A stretch of DNA of 10,375 bases from DASVXQ01 sp046727955 (GCA_046727955.1 JBKPDO010000020.1:1-10375); one strand, 5' to 3'; counted from the first letter of the stretch, positions 1 through 7,050 are shown. The notes: generated by a model from the letters alone, not told the origin. Program-made: numbers and translations.

Positions 1-1038
1 GCCTGGAGGGTTCGGCAGATCCTCTTGCTGGTGCTCGTCGCGGTGGTGCTCGCCGTGGGGCTGGATCTGCAGGTCCGCTGGCTCCAGCGTCGGCGCCTGT
101 CCCGCGGCTGGGCGGTGACGATCATCCTCCTACTCAGCGTCGGGCTCCTGGTGCTCTTCGCCTGGCTGGTCATCCCGTCGGCGGTCCGCCAGACCCAGGC
201 GCTGGCCAGGCACACCCCCGACTACCTCAATCGACTGCAGCACGCAACCGGCCTCCTCGGGACCCTGCAGAAAAAGTACGACCTCGCGCAGCGGCTCAGG
301 GACACGACCGCGCGACTCCCTGCGCTAGCGCTCAAGAAGATCCCGGGCATCACCGCCAGCGCCGGCAGCATCATCTTCAACGTGCTGACCATCACGGTGC
401 TCACGATCTACTTCCTGTCGGGGCTGCCGCGCGGCCAAGAGGCCGCCAAGGCGTTGCTGGCTGGCCAGCACGCCGACCGCAACATCCGGATCGTGGACGA
501 GTCGCTGGCACGAATCGGCGGCTACGTCTCCGGCAACCTCCTCATCTCGATCATCGCGGGGACGTTGGCGTTCGCTGTGCTGGAAATCCTGCGAGTGCCC
601 TTCGCGGCCGCGCTCGGCTTCTGGGTGGCGATCGCGGACCTCATTCCAAGCGTCGGCGCGACGCTTGGCGCGGTGCTTTGCGTGATCGTCGCGCTGTTCT
701 CCTCGGTCGCCGACGGCATCGCCGTGGCCGTGTACTTCATCGTGTACCAGCGGGTCGAGAACTATTTCATCCTGCCGAGGATCATGACCAAGGCAATCGA
801 CCTGTCGGCGCCGACGGTCATTATCACCCTGCTGATCGGGGCGAGCCTGGCGGGGCTGGAGGGCGCGCTGATCGCGCTGCCGATCGCCGCCGCCGTCAAG
901 GTCGTGCTCCGGGAAGTCTGGCTGGTCGAACGCACGCCCGCCGCGACCCCGTCGCCTGCCGCCAGCCCCAATGATGCCCGTCCTCCTGAGGTTTCCTCTC
1001 CCAGCCCCGGCGGCGCGTCGCCGTCAGATAGTCCTTAG
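1..1038 (+). CDS. AI-2E/PerM-family transporter, 5' end outside window
   Basis: Membrane protein of the AI-2E transporter (PerM/TqsA-like) superfamily, a family of polytopic proteins proposed to export small molecules or exchange ions; the substrate cannot be told from sequence. The frame is open from base 1 (it begins Ala-Trp-Arg-Val-Arg), so the true start lies upstream; the TTG at 25 is only an internal codon. Two hydrophobic helices occur in the first 60 residues, then a polar central part ending in a helix (NVLTITVLTIYFLSG). The conserved C-terminal half follows: IADLIPSVGATLGAV, YQRVENYFILPRIM, and a last helix pair around LIGASLAGLEGALIALPIA. The C-terminal 35 or so residues are low-complexity Pro/Ser/Ala, probably a cytoplasmic tail. 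The TAG stop at 1036-1038 overlaps the stop of the converging DUF1275 remnant. Family assignment is firm, substrate unknown. Confidence 0.88.
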   Translation, partial: AWRVRQILLLVLVAVVLAVGLDLQVRWLQRRRLSRGWAVTIILLLSVGLLVLFAWLVIPSAVRQTQALARHTPDYLNRLQHATGLLGTLQKKYDLAQRLRDTTARLPALALKKIPGITASAGSIIFNVLTITVLTIYFLSGLPRGQEAAKALLAGQHADRNIRIVDESLARIGGYVSGNLLISIIAGTLAFAVLEILRVPFAAALGFWVAIADLIPSVGATLGAVLCVIVALFSSVADGIAVAVYFIVYQRVENYFILPRIMTKAIDLSAPTVIITLLIGASLAGLEGALIALPIAAAVKVVLREVWLVERTPAATPSPAASPNDARPPEVSSPSPGGASPSDSP

Positions 1039-1490
1039 TCCTCAGCGCCGAACCGAAGCTCCGCCGTGGCCAGGGCGATCGCCAATGCCGCGACCAGCAC
1101 CGGAAGCGCGACGTCCACCCCAGCTGCAGCGCCCCACCAGCCTCCCTCCGACCATGAGCCCAACAGCGGCAACGCGCCGCCCTACCCGGGGCTGTTGCCA
1201 TCGGCAAGCCAGGAGTCGGCGGCGAGCCCGGTCAGGGTCAGCGTGAGCACGGTCGTGATGACATCGGCGACCGCCAGGCGGCGGACGGTCGCGTTCTGCA
1301 GCCCAGCGCCACGGCCAGCAACCGATCACTGCGTAGCGCCGAGCGCCGCCGCCGACGGGCAGGCCGACTGCCACCACCGCCACGGCAGCCAGCAGCAGTT
1401 CCAGCAGCAGCGCGATGGTGACCCAGCGGCGCCGCACCGGCGCCGACACCTGGGCGTTGCCCGGCCCGATCGGGCTGCGGCGCCGGCGAT
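1035..1490 (-). pseudogene. DUF1275 (YoaK-like) membrane protein remnant, multiple frameshifts
   Basis: Reading the minus strand and changing frame several times recovers a continuous DUF1275-like C-terminal half. It runs RRRWVTIALLLELLLAA to ARRYAVIG (about 1440-1320), then LLAVALG, then LQNATVRRLAVADVITTVL to LAADSWLADG (about 1303-1190), then RVGRRVAAVGLMVGG (about 1185-1140), then DVALPVLVAALAIALAT and a TAA stop at 1037-1035. The LQNATVRRL stretch followed by a TTVLT-TLTGLAAD pattern is typical of DUF1275 integral membrane proteins, whose function is unknown. No single frame covers more than a part and one frame has an in-frame TAG, so the gene is dead as written. The N-terminal half is absent; the rhomboid stop lies just upstream at 1510. 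The family call rests on recalled motif resemblance. The exact 5' limit is approximate. Confidence 0.65.
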
Positions 1491-1509
1491 GCCGTCACGG
1501 TCTTGCCGC

Positions 1510-2130
1510 TCAGTCGGGCGGCCCCAGGGCGGCAGGGCCACCTTGGGGAGCGATTCGCCTCGCACGGACGAGCATCATGGCGACGACGACACCAAAGACG
1601 AAGCCGCCGACGTGTGCGAAGAACCCGATGCCTCCGCCATGTGCCTCGGCGCCAAACATCCCGAAGTTGGCCTCGATGAGCTGATACAGGAACCATGCGC
1701 CGAGGAAGAACCACGCGGGGATCCGCACCAGGAAAAGAACACGAACGTGGTGATGCGCGAGTTGGGGTAGAGCACGAAGTAGGCGCCCAGCACCGCGGCG
1801 ATGGCGCCGCTGGCACCCAGGTTGGGCACCTGCGCGTCGGCAGCGCTGCCGAACAGCAGCGTCATCGCCGTCTGCGTCATCATCGCGACAAAGCCGCCGG
1901 CGAAGTAGAAGACCAGGTAGCCAAGCGAGCCGAAGGCGTCCTCGACGTTCTTGCCGAAGATCGCCAGGAAGAGCATGTTGCCGAGGATGTGATCCCAGCT
2001 GCCGTGCAGGAACATCGCGGTGATCCAGCTGATGCCCCACGGCTCCGGGGCGTGGCAGGCGTTGTCGACGGCGCAGGGATAGAACGAGGCGTGGGTGACC
2101 GCCGCCTGAAGGTTGGGGAGCTCGTAGAGG
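1510..2130 (-). pseudogene. Rhomboid-family intramembrane serine protease, 5'-truncated and frameshifted
   Basis: Rhomboids cleave transmembrane substrates inside the membrane with a Ser-His dyad. On the minus strand the first part reads LYELPNL, FYPCAVDNAC, then ITAMFLHGSWDHILGNMLFL (loop and helix 2), GKNVEDAFG, and the catalytic serine motif GASGAI. After NSRITTFVFF the frame breaks at the AAAA run at 1733-1736 of the plus strand. The continuation lies in the -1 frame as VRIPAWFFLGAWFLYQL, then FFAHVGGFVFG with the catalytic His, ending LGPPD-TGA at 1510-1512. One missing T on the coding strand would restore one reading frame. The usual start Met and first transmembrane helix are missing: the family-like sequence starts at LYEL, where an IS3-type end begins (2131). 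An open frame continues upstream into the IS, but only by chance. Both active-site residues survive, so a sequencing slip at 1733-1736 is possible, but the 5' truncation is real. Confidence 0.82.
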
Positions 2131-2755
2131 TGGACCTCCCCCCGGGAGGTGGACACCGGGGTTATGCGGCCGTGGTCGATGGCAGCGGGCTCATGATGGC
2201 GTGCTGGTGCTCCCACTCGATGGGTGGCAGGTAGTCGTTGGTGGAGTGCAGGCGGAATCGGTTGTACCAGGCGATCCACGCGAAGATCGCGGCGCGGGCC
2301 TCGGCGCGGGTGCGGTAGTGCTGGCGGTCAACGAGCTCGACTTTGAGGGAGGCGAACCAGCTCTCGGCGACGGCGTTGTCCAGGCACGAGCCGGTGCGGC
2401 TCATCGAGCGGCGAAGCCCCAGCCGCTGGCAGGCATCGGTGCAGGCAGCCGAGGTGTACTCGGCGCCGCGGTCGCTGTGGAAGATGGTGCCGTCCATCGG
2501 CTGTCCGCCGCGGGTCGCGACGGCAGCCTCCAGTGCGTCGGTGACCAGGGTGGCGTCGTGGTGGGCGCTCATCGAGTAGCCCAGCAGGTGCCGGGAGGCC
2601 AGGTCCAGCACCGAGGCCAGGTACAGCCAGCCCTCGTCGGTGGGAATGTAGGTGACGTCGCTGCACCAGGCCACGTCGACCTGGTCGGGGTCGAACAGGC
2701 GGCCCGCGGCTACGGGCAAGACCGAGCGTCCCTGCCTTGTCACGGTCCGGGCCAC
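2131..2755 (-). mobile_element. 3' half of an IS3-family insertion sequence
   Basis: The element keeps the 3' part of its transposase frame and one presumed end. The rhomboid-like reading starts exactly where TGGACCTCCCCCC begins at 2131; a TG start followed by a C-rich stretch is usual for IS3-family terminal repeats, so this is taken as the IS right end (inference, no second end to compare). Within it, ACCTCCC (2134-2140) and GGGAGGT (2144-2150) form a 7-bp inverted repeat with a 3-base loop, about 11 bases past the transposase stop. The other IS end, the upstream orfA and the first part of orfB are missing; the sequence passes into an Mrr-type nuclease gene near 2755. No target-site duplication can be seen because one end is lost. 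The element cannot move by itself. Confidence 0.7.
2162..2755 (-). CDS. IS3-family transposase orfB fragment (integrase core)
   Basis: DDE-type transposase (rve integrase core). Taking the ATG at 2755 as residue 1, the catalytic triad is complete: Asp33 in CSDVTYIPTDEGWLYLA, Asp95 in IFHSDRGAEYTS, and Glu131 in NAVAESWFASLK. This gives the D(35)E spacing of IS3-family orfB. The C-terminal IAWYNRFRLHSTNDYLPPIE is also standard. Full orfB is normally about 270-300 residues with an N-terminal HTH_21 segment; here only 197 codons remain and the first 20 or so residues (MARTVTRQGRSVLPVAAGRL) do not resemble the family well, so the break is near 2700-2755. Stop is TAA at 2164-2162. The catalytic domain is intact but the protein lacks its DNA-binding N-terminus, and orfA is absent, so it is probably inactive. 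Confidence 0.85.
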   Translation of the reverse strand: MARTVTRQGRSVLPVAAGRLFDPDQVDVAWCSDVTYIPTDEGWLYLASVLDLASRHLLGYSMSAHHDATLVTDALEAAVATRGGQPMDGTIFHSDRGAEYTSAACTDACQRLGLRRSMSRTGSCLDNAVAESWFASLKVELVDRQHYRTRAEARAAIFAWIAWYNRFRLHSTNDYLPPIEWEHQHAIMSPLPSTTAA

Positions 2756-3395
2756 TCAGGATGCGTTCTTGGACCGTGACTTCGCCCGTGTCGATGCCGA
2801 GGCGTGCCTGCTGGACCTGTCGGCCAGCCTGTCCAAGAGCCCGGCTGAGCTGGTTCCGGTTCGGCCGGTGCTGGAGTTCAACATGGTCGATCCGCGCTTT
2901 GTGGAGGAAGCCGACGTGCTGTCGGGGTTGGATCAGCGACCCAACCTGATGGAGCTCAAGCCCGGCGAGTTCGAGGCGCTGATCACCAACCTGTTTTCCA
3001 AGATGGGCCTGGAAACCAGGATGACCCAGCCCTCTCGTGACGGCGGGGTGGACTGCGTTGCCTTCGACAACCGCGCGATCTTCGGCGGCAAGGTGATCAT
3101 CCAGGCCAAGCGCTACAAGAACACGGTGCCAGTGAGCGCGGTGCGTGACCTGTTCGGCAGTGTTCACAACGAGGGCGCGACCAAGGGCATCCTGGTCACG
3201 ACCTCTGGATTCGGTAAGGCCTCGTTCGACTTCGCCAACGACAAGCCGCTTGAGCTGCTGTCCGGCACGAATCTGCTCTACCTGCTCAAGGAGCATGCCG
3301 GGGTGGACGCCAAGATCGAGCCGCCCGAGCACTGGGTCGATCCAAAGCACGATACTGGACCGGCACATTGGGATGATCCCGCATCCAACTCGTAG
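2652..3395 (+). CDS. Mrr-type restriction endonuclease, 5' end replaced by transposase sequence
   Basis: Type IV-like restriction nuclease of the Mrr_cat family (PD-(D/E)XK fold), expected to cleave foreign or modified DNA. With the GTG at 2652 as residue 1 (247 aa), the nuclease domain runs about 98-225: NLMELKPGEFEALITNLFSK, then the metal-binding motif RDGGVD (Asp134), then KVIIQAKRYK (Gln151-Lys153, the QxK form seen in Mrr), then SAVRDLFGSVHNEGATKG and ILVTTSGFGKASF. All catalytic positions are present. The first 35 or so residues are the antisense of the transposase fragment and are not native; family-like sequence begins near DAFLDRDF (about 2760), so a longer N-terminal region has been lost. 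Internal in-frame starts are TTG at 2769 and ATG at 2883 (codon 78). Whether it is expressed is unknown; no ribosome-binding site stands out. Stop TAG at 3393-3395. Confidence 0.8.
   Translation: MTSLHQATSTWSGSNRRPAATGKTERPCLVTVRATQDAFLDRDFARVDAEACLLDLSASLSKSPAELVPVRPVLEFNMVDPRFVEEADVLSGLDQRPNLMELKPGEFEALITNLFSKMGLETRMTQPSRDGGVDCVAFDNRAIFGGKVIIQAKRYKNTVPVSAVRDLFGSVHNEGATKGILVTTSGFGKASFDFANDKPLELLSGTNLLYLLKEHAGVDAKIEPPEHWVDPKHDTGPAHWDDPASNS
2739..2780. repeat. Perfect 10-bp inverted repeat at the transposase/nuclease junction
   Basis: GTCACGGTCC at 2739-2748 is the exact reverse complement of GGACCGTGAC at 2771-2780, with a 22-base spacer. The left arm lies in the transposase side and the right arm inside the Mrr-type coding sequence (codons Leu-Asp-Arg-Asp), so the repeat brackets the point where the two genes are joined. 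It may be microhomology used in the rearrangement, or chance. Confidence 0.6.
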
Positions 3396-3411
3396 GGCAT
3401 TCCGCATACCG

Positions 3412-3762
3412 ATGCGCCGTGGTGAGGCAGCGGCTGCGGGGAGGGGCGCGAACCTCTGGGGCGCCCGGCTCTCGGGCGCGGACCTTGGGGACGCGCAGCT
3501 CCCGGGCGCGACTCTCGTGGCGCGGACCTTGAGCGCGCAACTCCAAGACGCCCTCGCCGACGCGAACACGGTTTGGCCGGAAGGGTTCGACTGGCAGAAG
3601 GCCAGGGCGGTGATGCGCTCCAATGAGCTGGGCGAGGATGGTGGTCAGACCGAAAGGCTGACCGACGGTCCCGTTGCGGCTCGGGCTTGTTGGTCTCGGG
3701 GAGGCCGACCTCCGCTCGCGGAGGAGCCTGCACCGCCAGGCGAGAAAGTAGCCGTAAGGTAG
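3412..3762 (+). pseudogene. Pentapeptide-repeat protein fragment
   Basis: From 3448 the frame reads A-N-L-W-G A-R-L-S-G A-D-L-G-D A-Q-L-P-G A-T-L-V-A, five copies of the A(D/N)LXX pentapeptide, followed by a weaker stretch and ADANTVWPEGFDW, resembling the usual C-terminal closing segment of pentapeptide-repeat proteins. Such proteins form right-handed beta-helices; some mimic DNA, others are effectors. Only five clear coils remain, too few for a stable helix, and the frame upstream of 3412 is the shadow of the nuclease gene, so the 5' part is missing. The ATG at 3412 is the only sensible start but no ribosome-binding site supports it. The last 50 or so codons after 3615 resemble nothing known to me. 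Probably a 3' remnant. Confidence 0.5.
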
Positions 3763-4320
3763 GCAGGGGAACGGTCGCAGGTCCTGGAGGATTGCTTGCC
3801 GCTTGCGGAGCATGGTTGATATGTGGCACGTGGGACGGCGCTGTAGCGGCTGGGTAGCCTGGTGCCCGGAGTGTCGAACCCGAGAAGCGGTGCAGGTGCG
3901 GCGGCTTGGCCCAAACGCCGACGACGAGCAGCTCCAGCCCAGCCGGGTCGCTCAATGCTACCCGGGCATCCTGCTTGACCAGCCGCTGACCGGACTCGCG
4001 CCCGAGCCCTGCAGCGTGCTGGTGGTCGCCCCTGCCGTCCTGCTGCACGAGCGATCCCCAGCCGGACGGCCAGGTGCTGTACGAGCTGGTGACCGGCCAT
4101 CCGATCGGGTTTCGCGGGACCTGGTGTCCCTGGCCGACCTGGCCGTGGAGCTGCGCGTCTGGCCACAGCAGACCTGAACCGAGGTTGGCGTCAGCCCGAG
4201 GCCGTCCTGCTCGCGGTGGTGGACCGCTGGCGTGGTGGGCACGTCAAGGGCCTGGAGTTCGATGGGCTGAGTGCTGAGGAGGCCCGCATCCTCCCTCCAC
4301 GCTCACCCGGCCCGACCTAT
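3763..4320. other. 558-base stretch without a recognisable gene
   Basis: Several overlapping frames are open but none is long, and none matches a family I recognise. The most protein-like pieces are on the plus strand and in different frames: GQVLYELVTGHP (about 4070-4105), SRDLVSLADLAVELRVWPQ (about 4117-4173), and EAVLLAVVDRWRGGHVKGLE continuing FDGLSAEEARIL (about 4198-4293). Read together with two frame changes they could be the end of one decayed gene running into the 3' end of the AIPR gene. A CPEC motif occurs at about 3861-3872. Function unknown. Confidence 0.35.
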
Positions 4321-5990
4321 CTATACTCCGTCGAAGTTTGCGACGAGGGTCCTGCACTTGGTCCCGTTCTTGAACAAGCTCGCAAGGTAGCTGTTGGGGT
4401 ACTGCTCCTCGACGAGCTTCACCAGCCTGTTAACGACCCCGATGGTCTTGGGTTTGACTCGGGAGATCATGGTATCGAAGCCGAAGTCGATGTCGTTGAA
4501 CTCATCGACCGGCAAGGACTGGAATACCAGGTGCAAGACGAGCCGGTTGCCATGTACTGCAACACCGCGAGAGCGGCCCTCGCGCTTGCGCTGCTCGTCT
4601 TTGAGCGTCAACTCGACTTCGCGCATGACTTGGACGACTCGCCACAGCTTCAGTGCCGTTACGCTCGGGTTGAATAGCTGCGTGTAGGGAGTCTTCTTGA
4701 TATCACCCCAAAGTCGCGAGATCTCTCGCTTGGCCTGCATGGCCATCATAGGGTCGCGTGCCGCGCATGCGAGGGCGATGGTTGCGTCGACCACGCTGCA
4801 GCCTTGTTCCGGCACTGGGTCGGGCTCGCCGGTCTTGAAGGTGTAGATCTTGTGGTTTTCGAGCAGAAGCTCATTCTTGAGGCGTTCCTGCTCGGGATCA
4901 AACGCGACGAAATCGCGATTTTCGATCCGGTTCTGGGTGTTGGTCGCCCGAGTCACTGCGGCTGGGAAGTCCTCGGACAATTTTCCAGTGAGATGAACCG
5001 CACCGCAACGCGCGCCTTGCTGACCGCCTCAGGGTCCTTCGCGCGAGCGGTAGTGATGCTACCGACCGTCTGCGCGCCATTGACGACACTGACGCCTTCG
5101 CAGGTGAACTCGCCGACCTTGCGGTCAGCCCCACCGATTGGCCTCTTGCGGATGCGGTCACACAAAGTGGTGATGCCGTTGTTCAGATACCAGAACCGCT
5201 CCGGCATCGTGAGCACCGATTGCACGATGGACTCGTTCACGTCGGAGTCGGGGATGAGCTTGCGCAGGTTCTTCGCGAACAACTGCGGTCCGTGCGCCTC
5301 CAGCCACTGGGCGACCTCCTCGGCGCTGACCTGGCCGTAGTAGGCGGTGAACGGATCAGATGTCACCCCCCACTCATGCAGCAAGACGTCGAAAGAGATT
5401 CCCTGAGCCGCCAGTTGTCCACTGACGAAACGGTGTACGTCCTCCTGACGCAAGTGGCGGTAGGTTACGACTTCGACCGGGTCGTTGAGGTCGGCTTGGA
5501 GATCGTCGAACACCCGGAGGGCGTGCTTGGACAGCGCCCCCACACCGGTGTGGACGAGGACCAGCTCGTGGGTGGCGTTCGCGTCATCGAGGATCCGGTC
5601 GACCTCAAGCTTTCGGGCTTGGATCGCAGGATTGAAGCGCTCGAACCGGCTGTTGATCAGGTCGTTGAAGCCCTGCACGAACTTCTGTACGTCCCCGGAC
5701 GACGGTGAGCCTTTCCCGTCGGAGTCCCACTTGGACTGGACGACGACGAGCTTGCCGCCATTGGTGTACATGGCATCGATGCCGTTGTCGTCGTACCCGT
5801 CGGTCAGACACAGCGCCGCTTCCACCGCCTCCAGCCCGTACACCTGCGTGAGCACGTACGCGGCCAGTGCCCGGCTGAGGAACGCCAACCGCTGGGTCTC
5901 CGGCGAGTATTGGACGTCGTCGACGTCGATGAGCCCTTCGAATTGCGTCTCGAGCGCCCTGCGGATGTGGCGGATGTGTACGCGGCTCAT
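4321..5990 (-). pseudogene. AIPR-family abortive infection phage resistance protein, split by one frameshift
   Basis: AIPR proteins are linked to abortive-infection defence against phage. The start is ATG at 5990-5988, chosen over upstream options because AGGGG (5996-6000) lies 5 bases before it. Frame 1 (337 codons) has GIDA (Asp72) and VVVQSKW (Gln85-Lys87), a D...QxK pattern like PD-(D/E)XK nucleases. It then has the AIPR core: AKNLRKLI (239-246), FWYLNNGIT (266-274), VVNGAQTVGS (302-311) and ARVAVRFISLEN. At 4980 the frame shifts by -1: ENCPRT then TGA in frame 1, but LSEDFPAAVTRATNTQNR, then RDFVAFDPEQERLKNELL continues the family in the next frame to TAG at 4323-4321. One extra T after AAAAT of the coding strand would give an intact 556-aa product, a normal length for the family. 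So this is either a recent single-base deletion or an assembly error at 4979-4980. Confidence 0.88.
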
Positions 5991-6298
5991 GCAGACCCCT
6001 CGACCTACTTGCCAGAGTTGAGAAGATACATTGGCCATCCCCACTCGGTCACGTCGGGAGAGCAGACGGGAGGCGCAAGCAGATCTAACTCTTGCCGACA
6101 AGGCCGTACCCATGCAGCTGATTCGCGTGGTTTGCCCGAGAGCTGCGGCAGTCCTGCAAGCTCGTGTAAGCGACCTCCCGCAGGGTCAAGAATGTCGATC
6201 CGCCATGCGGCTGCCCACAGCATTCGTGGATCAAGCTTCCGAGAACGTCGCGTCGACGCACTTCCTGAGGTGAGACCGGACCGGCGTCGACCACAGGT
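5991..6298. other. Intergenic stretch upstream of the AIPR gene
   Basis: Apart from the possible AIPR promoter, I see no coding sequence. Short frames exist on both strands (plus 6031-6273, minus 6005-6223) but neither resembles a known protein or has a convincing ribosome-binding site. Their composition looks like decayed DNA beside the transposase remnant. Confidence 0.4.
6023..6052 (-). promoter_or_regulatory. Possible promoter of the AIPR gene
   Basis: On the minus strand GTGACC (6052-6047) and TATCTT (6028-6023) are separated by 18 bases and resemble -35 and -10 boxes (four of six matches each). The -10 box is 32 bases before the AIPR ATG. No operator-like repeat is visible around it. 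Judged by eye only. Confidence 0.3.
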
Positions 6299-6625
6299 TC
6301 AACGGGTGTCGCGAGGTCGGTCAAGCGGTCGGTGCGGCCTCCGCTCGTTGTCGTCCTCGATGTAGGTGCGCGCGGACGCAGTCGAGGTGCTGGCGTCCGA
6401 GGACCAGGACCCAGTCCATGCACTCGGTCCTCACCATGTGGATTCACCGCTCGGCGGCGGCGTTGGCGTTCGGGCCTGGACCGGTAGGGAGCACCCATCG
6501 TGCCTTCGGGGCGGACCTCCTCGAACGACGAGGACACATCGAGTCGCGGTCGTGGACGAGGCGGAACGGCTCGCCCCGGTCATCGTGCGGTTCCTCGCCT
6601 GCTGGGTGCCAGGCGGAGTCTGGAG
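6299..6625 (-). pseudogene. Decayed integrase-core transposase remnant
   Basis: Reading the minus strand across frames recovers the second half of a DDE integrase core of the IS3/IS481 type. In order: TQQARN, FRLVHDRDS (matching RFLIRDRDS of intact relatives, second catalytic Asp), SSSFEEVRPEGTM, PNANAAAER, an in-frame TGA, VRTECMDWVLVLGRQHLDCV, and YIEDNERRPHRPLD, ending at TGA (6301-6299). The position of the catalytic Glu is kept within AAAER. At least three frame changes plus the stop make it non-functional. It belongs to a different transposase type from the fragment at 2162-2755 (DWVLVLGRQHL and ERRPHRPLD against LHSTNDYLPP). The upstream limit is approximate and no terminal repeats were found. 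Confidence 0.72.
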
Positions 6626-6894
6626 GCGCCGTGGAAGCCGTGCCGCGGCGTTCACCTCATGATCTATTCGACTCGAATATCCGCTCCCCTTGTCAAACGC
6701 CAGCCCACCACACGAGTGGCGCTCGGTTGGGCACAGCTGGCCAGCCAACCCTTGATCCACCTTCAAGCTGGCAAGCATGCCGACGGACTCAGCGCTTGCG
6801 ATAACCATCCCTGCGGACCTTGGCGTGGCGGGGGCTGAGCCGGATGGTGGGACCTGCGATGAGCAGGTAAAGGTTCGGATGCTGTAGGGGTCGG
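6626..6894. other. Region between transposase remnant and tRNA, no gene seen
   Basis: No coding sequence, RNA gene or repeat could be supported here. It borders the 3' end of the tRNA-Arg gene, the side at which integrating elements usually insert, and may be remains of such an element, but no integrase gene or copy of the tRNA end is visible. Confidence 0.35.
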
Positions 6895-6967
6895 TGCCCT
6901 CGACAGGATTCGAACCTGCGGCCTACTGCTCCGGAGGCAGTCGCTCTTTCCCCTGAGCTACGAGGGC
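6895..6967 (-). tRNA. tRNA-Arg (anticodon CCG)
   Basis: The minus strand folds as a full 73-nt cloverleaf. The acceptor stem GCCCTCG pairs with CGAGGGC and the discriminator is A. The D stem is GCTC/GAGC with loop AGGGGAAA. The anticodon stem is ACTGC/GCAGT with loop CTCCGGA, giving anticodon CCG (arginine, codon CGG). The T arm is GCAGG-TTCGAAT-CCTGT with the invariant TTCGAAT. The 3' sequence after the discriminator is CCG, so CCA is not encoded and must be added. CGG is a common codon in GC-rich genomes, so the gene should be needed. It is transcribed away from the response regulator and towards the decayed region. Confidence 0.96.
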
Positions 6968-7041
6968 GGGGAAATGCGGAGCGTATGGTACCATCTCGCC
7001 CCGGTTTCCCGTCGACCGGCGAAATCGCAGCTCAGGCGTTG

Positions 7042-7050
7042 TGCTATGCT
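7042..7050 (+). promoter_or_regulatory. Possible extended -10 promoter of the response regulator
   Basis: TGCTATGCT (7042-7050) fits the TGnTAnnnT extended -10 form and lies 47 bases before the ATG at 7098, in the divergent gap between the tRNA and the regulator gene. No good -35 box is seen, which extended -10 promoters do not require. Judged by eye. Confidence 0.35.

Noticed and set aside
1066..1770. 234-codon plus-strand open frame
   Set aside because: Low-complexity Ala/Pro/Arg product, antisense to recognisable DUF1275 and rhomboid sequence.
2328..3623. 431-codon minus-strand open frame spanning the transposase and Mrr-type gene
   Set aside because: It runs through the transposase in a wrong frame and antisense to the nuclease; both overlapped regions have clear family motifs in other frames.
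3642..3664. GGTCAG...CTGACC hairpin after the pentapeptide remnant
   Set aside because: Only a 6-bp stem with a 9-base loop inside an open frame and no T-run; likely chance in GC-rich DNA.
4975..4990. Programmed -1 frameshift in the AIPR gene
   Set aside because: The site does not form an X-XXY-YYZ slippery heptamer in the zero frame, no stimulator hairpin is evident, and related proteins are made from one frame; a lost base is simpler.
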